Origin: Canna indica
Taxonomy: Eukaryota > Streptophyta > Magnoliopsida > Zingiberales > Cannaceae
Length of the DNA: 64,000 bases
NCBI GenBank assembly: GCA_034359265.1
Contig: CP136891.1
Location: 86,260,001-86,324,000 of the forward strand
Direction: 5' to 3'
The notes under the pieces were generated by a model. It worked only from the letters and a program-made list of their open reading frames with translations. It searched no databases and was not told the DNA's origin. Below, one piece after another: positions 23,624-36,157 of the stretch. The stretch's first letter is position 1. Each line of letters begins with the position of its first letter. Position numbers and translations under genes: made by a program.

Positions 23624-25846
23624 TTATCGATCGGTCGCTTCAACCTTACCAGATTTGTTGTGCTCCATATTTGCACAAGGAGGTCCTCCAGCATTTGGTG
23701 TGAGACTACTATTAGGTGCCATGGCTGACTGATTCTGTTGCACCATGTGAGATCCATATGTACAAAAGCTTGAGGCCTGGAGTGTGAATATTGTATTTGG
23801 GAATTAAGACTAATCCACGAGGGAAAATAGTGGAGAATTAATTAAACTGCAAATTAACCTGATGAGGCTGCATCATAACCTGATGAGGCTGCATCATATG
23901 CATGCTAAGGTATCTAGCATATGATTCAGGGAGAGGCATGTTCTGCATCTGGTTCGGAAAATTCATTGCATTCAAAGCTGGGGAGGGAAATATTGATGTC
24001 TGGTTTGCACTTGAAGCTGGGGCTACAGATTGATTAACAAATGGAACCCTTGGCAACTGAACTGTACTGTGAAGAGCAGGCATAGAAGCATGCCCCATCC
24101 CCATTCCCATGCCCGAGATATATTGTTGAACGCTCGGAAACATCATAGACGCCATCCCGCTTCCCATCCACATCATCTAATTAGTTCATGATCAATGACA
24201 TAAGCTCCAAGAATTTCTATGATTGATAGATATAGGGAACAAGGTTGTATATGCAAAGGTGTTCAGTTTCCAAACCTGAACTTGTAGCTGAAGTGACTTC
24301 AGGTACTCAATTGCTTCATCTAGCATTGATGCTTTATCTGTCTGAAATTATAATTCAAGATTGGAAGTGTCAATGATCTTTAATTCTGTTCATTGTGAAA
24401 ATTTTAATGTGAATAATCTTCAGATTCCACAAAGTGAGTTTGCATATTAACCTTGTTGCAATGAGGTATGAGCTCTTGGAGAGCCTTCATTTTTTCATTT
24501 ATCCTATCTCTTCTTCTCTACACAATACAACACCTTGATGAAGATAGACATATAAAGTGCCATGCGCAAGAAACGGGCAACTCAGCTTACCCTCTCCGAG
24601 AGATTGTGGACTTCAGCAGCGCGGCTTCTGCGTTTAGATACCGATCTCTGAGCCGGCTTCTTTTCCTCAATCGAATCATACTCCGCTTCCTGCGAGTATT
24701 ACAGGCTTCAGCTATCATCATCCAATTCATGAAGTAAATGATGTAATCTGAAGTATCAGTAGTTAGACTACCTCACTTTGGCAGCTTGAATCCTCCACAT
24801 CTCTTGCCTTCCTCTTGTGGCTTTGATTGCTCCCATTCTGCTGCCCTGATCTTCCATAACTGCAGCCGGATCCACCTGAAGATGAAGTCACGGTACCTTC
24901 ATGCGCCTTGGATTGCATCCTCTCGGCTGGTAGTCTCATCCCGTTGTCTTCTTTAAGACCTGCAATAATGCCAGCTGCATCATTGCTTAAGGTATTGGTC
25001 AGATCGGTGTGAGCTTGAATTTGATTGCTTCCGCAGGTGCTCGACCCTACTGTCATCATGGAGGACTCCGCGGCGCCCACCTTGCTGCTGCTGACGGAAC
25101 CCTTGTGCCCCAACTGGCAGCTCGAGGATCCCAAGTCGACCTTGGCAACCTTGGAGAAGTGCGAAAAGTTGTGAACTCCGCCATTGTCTAAGCACGAAGA
25201 CTGCGGCGTAGAGGCCACGAAATTCGACCTCGGAGGCGGCATAGTGTTCTCCTGTGGACGAAGATGGGCCGTCTGCTTCGGAGCAGATGCTGCAAAAGCG
25301 TTACCGCTGTCGTTGGCTGAACCCAATTTGAAGAACCTGTCTTCTTCCGCGAGATTGAAATCCTTGCTGAACTTATCGGAGACGACGGCGTCAGCGGTGG
25401 CGATCTCGGGGAAGAACTCGGAGCAGAATTCCTTCTCGAAGGAGTCGTCGAGGGGATACTGAAACCAGGAAGCGGCGTCTGGTTCTTGGATCACGTTGCT
25501 GGAATTCCCGAGGGATGGCTCGTACTTGTGAACTTGATCGGGTTTCTGATGAGACTGCTTCAGCTCGGTGATGCTTCCGGGCGTCCTCCGGTGAGTCTGG
25601 CTTTGCATGACGACGTGTCCATTTCTCCATAAGAGCTCCACGAGCTCATTATCCAGTCTGCAAAGATGAAAGAAGAAGAACAGGAAAACAAGTATTAATT
25701 CAGATTCCATGAGCTAAAACACAGCTTAAAAAATGGGGGAGAAGGATTGCTGACCCCATTGGTTTCTTTTGACTTGCGATGGGAAGGAGATTTGTCAAAC
25801 AACCAGAGTCATGTTCCATGGTCCAATCAGGAACATATTGATTCAT
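23624..25846 (-). CDS. phytochrome-interacting bHLH transcription factor (PIF4/5-like)
   Basis: Seven coding exons: 25846-25755, 25657-24772, 24689-24591, 24517-24452, 24341-24276, 24176-23859 and 23776-23624. All introns are GT-AG and frame is kept throughout, giving 559 residues. Seen: the active-phytochrome-B-binding motif [17 protein letters not shown] at residues 35-51; a conserved acidic patch [10 protein letters not shown]; a nuclear basic stretch; and bHLH basic region HNLSERRRRDR, where the His, Glu and Arg needed for G-box contact are present. Helix 1 ends at IPHCNK and helix 2 is in [20 protein letters not shown]. The Met/Gln-rich C-terminal part contains MGMGMGH and a duplicated MMQPHQV. 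I see no APA (phyA) motif, which favours the PIF4/5 branch. Known role: light- and temperature-responsive growth regulator, degraded after binding active phytochrome. Confidence 0.93.
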
Positions 25847-25860
25847 TGTTTGATTACTGA

Positions 25861-26870
25861 CTGCTCCACATGAGAGGGAAGAAAAGGAGAAAAAATCAGC
25901 ACAGTTAAAATCTCCAGAATATAATTTATTATCAAACTTTGATAGGACAATGGAACAGCTTTTTCAAAAGCATATATTTATTGATAAAGAAGAACCCATT
26001 GACTTAAAGGTTGACAATTTGATAAAAATAAAGGATGAGAGGAATTAGGTTATTCTTTGGATGTTAGACCTAAATATGAGTTTTCAACTATGCGATCTAG
26101 GTTTGGAGAAGATAAATAAGAAATAGTAGCAGAGTTCATGCAATTTCATGAAGGAAGGCACAAAAACCTAACACAGAAAAAGGGGGGAAAATACAAGCAA
26201 AAGCAAGAAATGAAATGAGAAATCAGGAAAAAAGAAGAGGAAGAATAAGAAGCCATGTGATAATTGATCAGCATGGAAAAAACTTTTAAAAAGCCCCAAA
26301 GAGATCAAAATTTCCCGAGAGAAAACATGGAAGAATAGAAGTAATAGGAAGAATGAAACTGCTCCCAACTCAAGCAGTGAAATCTAATAGCAAGATAGCA
26401 TGCAACAATCAATCCAGCTTTACTCCCAAGTTAAAACTAAAACCAGAACAGGAAGAATCACTGAGCAGTAGAACATCTGAGAGTTAAATTTCAACATTTG
26501 ATCATTAAAAAACTACTCTTTTCAGCTGGGAGACAAATCTCAAAACATCATGAGCAGCTAGAATCATCAGAAGGAGGAAAGGAGAAACAAAAGAAGAAGA
26601 AGAAAAATCCACCACATGAACTAGTGAGGATCAACTCTTCATTAGGAAAAATAAAGAGAGAGAGAAGAGAGAAAAACAAGGCTTTGGCAAAAATAGAAAA
26701 AATCTACAACAATTACAAAGGGAAGCCTTGGAGAACCTACCAATTTGAGCAACAACTTCAGTGAATTAATTCCTCATCAAGCTTTCATGCAAACAGTGAA
26801 GTATTTGTCAAATGGAACAGAATTCCCTCTTCCTTTCTCTCTCCCTCTCTTTCTCTGTGTTTTCCCAGCT
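25861..26870 (-). promoter_or_regulatory. 5' UTR, 5'-UTR intron and uORF of the PIF-like gene
   Basis: A leader exon ends at 26741 (AATTG/GTAGGT) and rejoins at 25860 after TGGAGCAG, implying an 880-bp intron just upstream of the start codon; the 5'-UTR intron is common in this family. The leader contains a minimal upstream ORF of three codons (ATG AAA GCT TGA, 26788-26777). GA-rich sequence (AGAGAAAGAGAGGGAGAGAG) at about 26825-26855 may be part of the leader or promoter. Confidence 0.55.
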
Positions 26871-27130
26871 TTTCTGGTTATGACTTATGAGGGCCTCAAG
26901 GAGTTTTGTTATATCCCCATTTGACCCTGCTCTGCTTTTTAACCACAGCCAGATTCGGAAATTGACCAAGAGGAGAGGACACATGACATCGTTATCACAT
27001 CACATACATGCCATTTATGAGGCTACCTGCTTTCTGTAGAATTACCTTCTCCCCCTTTAAAACCTGTGGGCTGTGGCTAGATTGCTCCTTATTACTTTCA
27101 ATAGTGCTACGTGGATTCTTTCAATAGTGT

Positions 27131-27200
27131 GTAGGGTGAGCGTGGACCGGTTAACCGGTCCATTAATCATTTTTTAACCTAATTTAACCGGATACTGGGT
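27131..27200. mobile_element. hAT-like terminal remnant
   Basis: TAGGGTGAGCGTGGACCGG followed by TTAACCGG. The same terminal motif occurs inverted at 51811-51834 (TAGCGGGGTGAGCATGGA on the minus strand). No partner end here. Confidence 0.4.
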
Positions 27201-27899
27201 ACTATTATGGTTCAAGAAACGAATTTTGCTGACGGATAGTTATTTTTAGGAATAAATTTGGGTCTTCTATTTTTTATATAATTATAATTTAATTTTATGA
27301 TTATTTTTTGCACAAAAAAATTTGATCCTCGAACTTATCATATATATTATGTATTGTTTGAAAAACCTAAATGCTAAAATTGCATAAATTATTTTTCCTT
27401 ATATATAATTCAAATCATATATATGATTATACTTAAGAAGGATATTAGTGTGTATAATCCAACAATTATGCTTAAACTACTTGCGCTTAGAGCTGTGAAT
27501 CAAAAGTTGTGATGTGAATGGGAATGGATGCAGTCAATTATATCAGGAAGTCCCAAAAGAATTTTTAGGCGGATATGCATCATCGTTGGTTTGGAGACTG
27601 CTGAATGAATCTACCAAATTCATAAATATGGCAGAAACACTTTCTTGTCAACAAGACAAAAATTGGGCTAATGATTAGTTTGAAGAGGAAAGTTTTTTTA
27701 TACTTGTTAAGTCTTTCCAGATCTGACTCCATAACATACTAAAAGTGACGTCAGCTCATTCATGAAAAAAAAAAATATATTCCTGCTCTTTTCCTTCCAT
27801 ATTTTTAAATTTGGCGACCTCAAAAGGTGATTTAATGATATTGTTGAAGCAGCGATTGTTTTGCTCTTGCCGGATTTTCAATTTGGGACCATATATAGT

Positions 27900-28861
27900 G
27901 GCATAGTATTCATGTTGTTTCGCTCTTGCCAGATTTAGTGATGTTATTATTGTCGATGAGCTGCGTGGTGCTAGGGTTAGATATTCATGTTGGTTGCACT
28001 ATTTAATTGTTGTTAGTTTGCATCACATATGTGGATATCATGGCGGTAGTATTTTATACATGTTGTTGATCCTATGATTGTGAGATGTATGATGGCATGT
28101 TGCATGTTATGATCCCTTATCGGGCGAAAGCCCCCTGGACATTTGTATTGTTGGTCGAGGTATATGGGCGGTGAAATCAGTGATCACTAATTTTCACACA
28201 AGATGCGAGTGTGCAATGTCGAGATGTGTGATGTTGACATGTTATTCTTTGGGTATGTACGTAGTTGCACATCCAGCTTGAGCAGACTTGAGGTGTCACT
28301 CTCGAGGCACAAAGGAAATTCAACTGTCCATTATATACGCTCTTAATTAGGTCTATGACCATGCACTCATTTGTTGTCATTATGTGTTTCCAGTTGATAT
28401 AATATACATAGTAGGAACACATTATCATTTGATACGTACGTATAGTCGCATTTACTGACATGTTGGCTAATGTTAGTCTATCTTTATCGTTGCCATTGCA
28501 TGATTATAGGAACAGGTCTGCCCTGGCGAGTTATGTGTTGCATGCAGTGTCATCATAGCATCATGCTTGATATATCTTTATCATTGGCATATTGACAATC
28601 TTGCTCAGTCTTCTGCCAATGTCATTTATTTTGCCTCAGATTTGTAGGTATGATGGTGGTGGAGTTGGATAGCTAGAGTCCTCGAGGAAGAGACGTTGTG
28701 TGTTGCGTACGTAGTTGTCTTTGGATTAGTTGTTGAACTTTTATTTTGAGAACAGTTCATCTATTGGTTGTTCTTGTGATTTCTTATATTTTGGAATTCT
28801 AGTGACTTTTTTGTTGTAAGTTATTCCTGAAAGCTTTGGTGTGTTTGTTCGGTTGTCTATT
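27900..28861 (+). mobile_element. decayed LTR-retrotransposon fragment
   Basis: The stretch with GGGCGAAAGCCCCCTGGACA, GTGATCACTAATTTTCACAC and TTAGGTCTATGACCATGCAC aligns by eye with the reverse complement of 39600-39910, in the same order. The two are members of one family in opposite orientation. No ORF survives and the limits are approximate; the right end is hit by the hAT MITE at 28870. Confidence 0.45.
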
Positions 28862-29069
28862 GCGCCATTCAGGGACGGAGCCAGAAAATTATTTCAGGAG
28901 GGGCAAAATATAAAATCATACATAAAAGAACATTTTACAATATTTTTAGAGGGGGCAATTTAATATATTTATGTAGTAAAATGTCAATATATATATATAA
29001 GGGGGAACCAATCTCAGGAGGGGCAATTGCCCCCCCTAAGATTAAGCTGGCTTCGCCCCTAGCGCCATT
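28862..29069. mobile_element. hAT MITE with 8-bp target duplication
   Basis: GCGCCATT is repeated at 28862-28869 and 29062-29069. The 192-bp element begins CAGGGACGGAGCCAG and ends, reverse-complemented, TAGGGGCGAAGCCAG; internal GGAGGGGCAA strings form subterminal repeats. If the following C is counted, the duplication is 9 bp. Confidence 0.85.
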
Positions 29070-30307
29070 CTTATAGGTGATGTTCTCCATCCGAGAATAT
29101 TCCTATGCGAGGCGTAACATAAAAAAATTAGAATATTTGATTGATTTATTTTGATTTTTTAAGAAAACCAAACTTGATTAATCTTGATCAAGCTTTTCAA
29201 TGTTATCAAATCTATCAACTTCATTGATGCTAAGATAAAAGTTGAGAGCTGACACAAACCATGTGCAAATGATTTCACTTTCTTTGCACCTTCAGAAAAA
29301 CCTATTGGTCCAGTTTTTATTTTCTTTCCAAAAAATGTACTGATAAATAGATAAGTTTTTTCTTTCTGAAAAAAAGGGCTCACTAAGGACATCCTTTTAG
29401 AAAGATGGAATAAAATGGAAAATGACATTGTCAATAGGAGGCAGAGTTAAGTCTGCAAATTGATGTAGAAGCAGCACAAAGTTGACCTCTCATGTTTTGT
29501 TGGATTGGAAGAACTAAATTGACAAGAACAGAGCCCTCTCTCATCTCCCTCTTTCTTCATATTATTATTCTCTTGCAACACAATATATATTTTTTCATCT
29601 CTCTCTATCTCAAGAACAGTATCTTTTCTTTTTTGGTTCTACATCACAAGTTGCATTTGTGACTGCTTCTATCATTTGATGGGAATTCAAGGTAACCCTT
29701 GTGAGCCACAAAACTTTTGATCTTTTGGGAGGATATTATGTGCTGCTGTCAGCATTCTTATAACTATGCATGATTGAGATACTTAGGAAAAGAATTTCTA
29801 ATTAAACCTTATTTATTTGGAAATTGCAATTGTCATTCAATTATTGAAAGATATTTTACTACGATCCTTAAAGGATTGGTAGCCATTTATCGAAAGATCT
29901 AATCGAACATTGTTATCTGATGTATACTTTCTTAAGTAATATTTTCTTTGTCTCGAGTATTATAGAATCTACTATGTGAACTAGGGTTTTCTAAGAACGC
30001 ACCTTGTGATAGCATTATTGAGTTTGATTAGATGATCAACTTAGATTCTACTTTAGTCTCACATCTGGAATATATTATATATTGTGTTGATCAATAAGAT
30101 TTGATGAATATATTATCATTAGCTTTAACTTAAGTATTGTAATTATCTCAACGGATCGTAATAATTATAAATTGATTCAATATAATTATCGATATTCATA
30201 ATATTTTCCTTCGCATGCAGACAAGCAAACTATAATAAATCAGATCAAGTTCAACATGCGGACCGATTAAAATTAATGATTGGTATATTCTATAATGTGT
30301 GATATAT

Positions 30308-30345
<38 letters not shown>

Positions 30346-31745
30346 AAAGGAAGATTTGATAAAAGAATTTTGTTAGATTATTACTTATTCTAGAAGAATA
30401 AATTATTATGAAATGATATAATTTATTTATTTATTTTTATGTACTTAATTGTTTCAAAGTCAGAATATAATATTTAAAAAAAAATGAATTTGACCCATAA
30501 AAATTTCATTAAGGTAGCTTGATTATCAAACACATTCTAGATTAATTACTGATTTTACTGGTCAAATGAGTCAAATTATCTAGTTTCCACAGACCAACTG
30601 GAGCTAAGATTTGGTGTTGCTCCACAAAAAAAATCAAAAAGTGGATTAAATCCTCATCCTCCTCCTCCTTCCCCAAACCCCTTCAATTTATGGGGGGCTT
30701 GAGGAGAAAGTTGCAAGTGTAAGATGCTGTATCATTATCAGAAATTTAATGTCTTGAGGAGAGGAGGAGATACCTGCTGTTTCCATAGGCTATGTAATGC
30801 CTATCAAATCCCATGTGTGATTAATTCCATCCATTCATTTCATCATCAGCTTCAACTATTTTGGACCAGGAAAAAGATTCACCACCTTCTCTCATCTCCC
30901 CAATAAATAGAGATGGAAAAGATAATGGTGGAAAAGGCAGCAAGGGACATGTGGCTGCAGTTGCCTTGAATAATTGGACCAGACCAGTTTTCAAGTACCA
31001 ATACATTGGGCTGAGTCTCACAACAACAGATCTGTAAGGTTGGTTCCACATGTCAGTAGTACACTGTGCAGAGTATAAACCCATTCAGATCTTGGCTCAG
31101 GTCTTATGACAGCAACCCTTGTCCAGTTGTCTTCCTCCTTGCATTGCAGTTAGTTAGGACAGTAAATCTAATATTATTTATAGATTTAAAGTTATTTTAT
31201 TTGTATGAATATAATTAGTATGTATGTAATTATTATTTTTAGACAAAACACCCTAGTAAAAAGGTCAGGCTACGGTCAGCAGTAAAAGGGGCATTGGACT
31301 AATAGTCGTGCACCCTTCGCCAACTGACAAAGCATATCCATATTCCTCTTGGGAATTCTAGTATGTATGTAATTGACTTGATATTAATTGAACTAGTAAA
31401 TTAGTTGCTTAGCTCTGTAGTTGATTCAAATTTAGAAATATTTACAATGAGAAAGTAATTGGTAAAACCTGGAGTAGCTCAAGGAGTTGAATCAGGAACA
31501 GTAAATAGCTATAGGACAGTAGTGCTAAGATCCAAATTTCTGAAACTTTCTGAAACTTATCTAGGACTCTATTTTGTCTTGATAAGATCACAAATCTTTC
31601 AGACTGCAACCACCATATCCTTACTGAGTCTGTTATTGTGGCAGCAAGTATTGTTTAATTGATAAGTACTTCCTGAGATGAGGAAGAATGTGTTGTCTAG
31701 AAAAGGAATCCTAGAGACAAAAAATTAAACAAAAATGAATACAAA
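29070..31745. other. intergenic DNA, no supported gene
   Basis: AT-rich, with a (CA)n(TA)n microsatellite at 30308-30344. The ORFs in this interval are short and lack promoters, introns or recognisable motifs. Confidence 0.45.
30308..30344. repeat. (CA)n(TA)n compound microsatellite
   Basis: A CA run passes directly into a TA run. Confidence 0.9.
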
Positions 31746-32825
31746 AGTTAGGAATGAACAAGTCACAATAAAGCGAGACTAGGATTGTTCAATCTGCATT
31801 GTCATAATAAAGCGAGATTGGGCTCTTGGCTTTGAAAATTACTCCAAAACGATGGAATGATGTGGGTCGATCTCATCTCCTTGCTCTACCCCGCACTCGC
31901 TAGTCTCCTCGGCATCCAACGTGCAAAGCTCTTGATTCTCTGGAGGGGCATCATGATTCGGCTTTGGGTCGATCCTTGGCTAAACGGATCGAGACTTATG
32001 GACAAATACTTGGAGATATTTGTACATCTTGCAGCCCCTAACGCCACTATCGTGGATTCAAAAGAGTCTAATAGACATGACACTATATTGGGATGGAACA
32101 TCGCTTTCACTGACTTCATTCCTTCGGACTCACTCGCAAGACCGGCTATCGATCATGCACCCTTCCTACTTCGAGATGGGGGGACCATATACCTTGGAAA
32201 TGGACCACCACAAGACAATTCATCACAAGTTCCTTGTACAACCTACTTACCTACCGAGAGGTCACTGATCCGTCCGCCAAGTATGTGCGGAATACATCTT
32301 CTCCAGATGACATATCAGTTATGAATTGGCTCGTCAACAGACAGAGATTACCTACTAAAGATAGGCTACTCGTAAGAAATATCCAGGTGGATCTTACTTG
32401 CCCACTATGCTCGGCAGCAAACGAGTCACATAACCATCTCTTCATGACATGATCTTACTCCGGACAAGGATAGTTTGCATTGTTAGGTCTATCATATTTC
32501 TCATTTCTCCCTAAAATTTTGACCGTGGGCCATCAAAACGAGAGGAAGTTCGGCTACCGGACAAGGAAAGTACCGAGCTATTATGATATGAAATTAGAAA
32601 ATTTGGCACGAGTAAAACAACATATGCTTTGAAGATAAATCTAAATCCTGTATTGAAATTGTCATAGAAGGAGCCAACCTATTTGCCACTTGTAGTAATT
32701 TTTCCTACAGTGTATTCAATCCCTCTCTCTTCCCTTGTACTTAACCTTATTCCTCTTTCTTCCTTCATCTCTCAAACCTTTTGATAAATACAAGATTCTT
32801 TTCCCAAAAAATAGTTAGGAATGAA
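31746..32825 (+). mobile_element. 5'-truncated LINE insertion with 13-bp target duplication
   Basis: AGTTAGGAATGAA occurs at 31746-31758 and 32813-32825. The 1054-bp insert ends CCCAAAAAAT. It encodes broken pieces of ORF2: RLWVDPWLNGSRL near 31960, then a zf-RVT segment (LVNRQRLPTKDRLLVRNIQV, followed by CPLCSAANESHNHLF) near 32320-32445, in different frames. The LINE tail after that is noncoding. It belongs to a different subfamily from the one at 45.6 kb, judging by the different tail. Confidence 0.75.
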
Positions 32826-33246
32826 TGTCTTTTCCGGAGCCTGGTTTTTTGTCATTAATGGTTAAAGATTCATCATGTCATTGACACTGATAACAATTAT
32901 GTAGGTCATTAGGGCAAAACATTGAAGGCTATATATGACATTGAAGGGACCATTGAAAGGCAACATATTTACATTACTACAAAAGGAGTCAGCAATTTTT
33001 ATCTCCATAATGGTATGAAAAGATAGCATTTCAAAAACTGGGATCATATTTACTTGAAAAGAATTATACAGGTCTACAAGAGCAGCTTGTATTGCCTTGA
33101 TAACAGTGTGACACAAATTCTTTTCTTCTGTATCTGATATTCTATAATTCTGTGTTGGCTGAAGTTATTGCTGCATTCTCAAGCAATACTACAGACAGTA
33201 ATAAGGGACAATGAATTGATTGGATTGTTTCTCTTAGCTTGAAGCA

Positions 33247-36157
33247 TTATAACTTCTCCACTGGAAACCCTATAACAGGTTTTATCTTAGATGCTATCAA
33301 GCGCATCTCCTCGATTTCCTGTTCTGTTAGTCTCCACCCGAGAGCACCTAAAAACTCTGTTGCCTGTTCTGCATTTTTTGCACCTGGGATGGGCACAATG
33401 TTGTCCTGAGCTATTAACCAGTTCAGCACCACCTATAAGAAAGATTCAAAAGTTAAGCAATTGCTTCTTTTAGCAGAAAATTAAGACATAAGTTTGTTTT
33501 CATTGATAAATGTCAACATTTAATATTTTTCACATAACTTAACATTCCTAACAAAATATGACAACTTGGATTTTGCTTCAATACACAAAAGGGTTGCAAA
33601 AGTTTTTGAAGTCTAACTGCACAGAGCACCTGTGTAGGAGTTTTGCCATAATTCTGTCCAATCTCCTTGATTCTTGTTATGAGAGGTTGCAGCTGCAAAA
33701 AGAATGATTTTGAAATGTTCATATTTTTCTTTAAGAATGTCAGAAGTCTAAATGCATAAGTTCTTACCTTTTGGAGGAACTCTGGAGTATAGATTCTACC
33801 TCGAGGACCTGTTGGAGGATTCTCTGGTGTGTACTTTCCTGTTAGAGCACCTGGAAATATCCAAAGGCATTAACCCATTAATCATTTGAGGAGTTTGAAT
33901 TAAGAACTACTAGTTAAATGTAGCCAAGAAAAGTACTTAAGGGGAATGCCAGTAAAATGTGACATAGAGCTTGTAAAATTTACTTTAGGAACTGTTATAT
34001 ATAATGGATATGACACTTGAGCTGATGGCATATGGTCCAAAAGATATAAATATTCATGGTTATGATAAAATAAAAATGATGACATTGTGAGTAGAAAAAA
34101 TATAAGCATATTAATAAGAATCTAAGATGCAACATAATCTATAAATTACTAACAAGTGTTGGCTTCAGCAAATAGTACGGAGAATCTTATACACTAGGGG
34201 AGGTTGTAAATGGAATAAGTTCTGTTTGTAACATCAAATAATATATGATGCACACTACTAATGCAGGAAACGTCAAATCTGATTTAGATTGTCGAGCACG
34301 CATTAGAACATCTCAAATATAATTGAGCATGTCAAGTTCAAACGACTAGCTGCTGATCTACATAAACATTCAAATAGTGTAAAGAATTGCACGTGTTCAA
34401 ATCATGCCTTGAGCAATAGGTGAATATGCAATTAGTGTGACCCCAAGTTCATCACAGGTAGCCTTTACACCGTTCTCCTCAGGAGTTCTGTATATAAGGC
34501 TGTAATTTACTTGGTTTGAAGCTAGTGGAATTCCCCGCTTCTTGAGTTGATTATAAGCATCCCTAAGACGCTTTTCTGGTGCAAAGAATAAAATCAAATA
34601 TCTTTCAATATGGCAGGCAAAGAACAACTACAATCCCTCAAGGAAACATATTTTAGTAGCCAAAAAGAACAGACCACTGTAGTTTGAGACTCCAACAGCC
34701 TTTACAAGGCCCTGTTCAACAGCATCTCCAAGGCCATCAATGTATCCTAAATGAAGTTTCATAATAAACTGTATAATCTTAAACTGAAATTAAATTAATT
34801 AGGGCTGGAATTACTTCCACATGGCATGCTTTGAAGAAGAGCGAAAGATCAACTACCTTCGTTTCCCCAAATCCCCGGCCTGAAATACCAACAATAGCAT
34901 GTTAGTCACTGTCTTAACTCACTAAGTTACAATGATAGCAGCAATAGCAGACTGATAAGCAGACCAATGAAGTTGATAGAGTTCAACTGAAGAAAGACCA
35001 AGGCGGGCAAGTGAATCTTTTAGAGCAGACAGCACACTCCCTCGGCCTAACCTCCATGGTAAAGCTGCAAACTTCGTGGCAACAGCGACCTCAACAGGTT
35101 CTTTTTCCTGCCTTTCCTTGATGAATCTGATTTAAGATATCAAGTCAAAACAAATTGTTTTTTCAGCATTATTATCAAGTGAAGTATGTCATACCGAAGT
35201 TGAGAGCATCCAAAAGACAAAAAAAAAACAGTTCTAAAGACTTAATCAGTTACCTTCCAAGTAAAGTCTCAGAGTTCACTGCCCCTAAAATCTTCAAGAC
35301 AGTAATAGTTCATGCATTAGTGCATTCAGATTTGTTCAAGAAACTGAAATTTCCATCAACCAGAAAGAAGCAGCATCAATAAGTTACTTCTTACCCCTGC
35401 ACCATAGACTTCAGCTGTATCGAAGAAGGTTATGCCGCCATCAATGCTTGCATTGAAAGCTGCCTTAGCTGCCTTCACCTTCCTAACTGCCATCGCAAAA
35501 TAAAAAGGAAAAGATCAGAAGGTACCCAAAAAATACAATACCATATCTGAGAGCAAGTTAAGTTAAAAACATAGAACTCCGTTTAGCTCAAAAAAGGGCT
35601 AAAAACATTCAACAAAAAACTGGTCAGAATATGTTGGCAGTGCGACACCAATGGATTACTAGTTCCCTACATCACATGAATTATAAAACAATACTAGGGA
35701 TAACAAAATTGAATTAAAAAATCTTATAAATGCAATAACAAATATGACATTCCGCAGATCGGCCTTGTTCAATGCTGAGAAGTAAGGCAGTTGTAAAACC
35801 CTAAATTCAAAAATGTCTACCTTAGACCAGTGAAATAGAACTTATAGAAGAAAGCAAGATAGGAAATGCATTCTTGAAATCATAATCACTGCAAAATTAA
35901 TGGATTCATCGTCAGCAATACAATAAACGGCGGACATTACCATCCCATTGGAAGTCATTCCAGTATGTTGTGTCTCCCCACGACCACGCACCAATCCCTA
36001 GCTTGGTGACCTTCAAATCGGAGCCCCCCAACTTGACCTTCTCCCCTTCTTCTCTCTTCGTCGTAACGCTCCCCGAAGAAACAGCCCTCGTCGTGGCCGC
36101 TCTTCTTCTCCAGCAGCTAAGCGGTGAGAATCCAGCTCCGCTAACTTGCAGCGCCAT
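33247..36157 (-). CDS. plastid aldo/keto reductase (At1g06690-like)
   Basis: Ten exons: 36157-35941, 35486-35403, 35284-35254, 35126-34965, 34879-34857 (23-base microexon), 34746-34675, 34575-34408, 33850-33768, 33692-33630 and 33432-33247. Frame closes to 362 residues, close to the family's roughly 375. Residues 1-35 are rich in Ala/Arg/Ser with few acids, a plausible plastid transit peptide. Seen: [11 protein letters not shown], catalytic Asp and Tyr in FFDTAEVYG, Lys in [11 protein letters not shown], His in YQLHWPGIWG, and the NADPH-binding end [10 protein letters not shown] with FPVEKL at the terminus. The exon 7 donor is GC (CAAG/GCATGA). The exon 2/3 join is canonical only if exon 2 ends at TATG/GTGCAG, which shortens a loop. 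Known relatives are plastoglobule proteins; the substrate is unknown. Confidence 0.9.
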
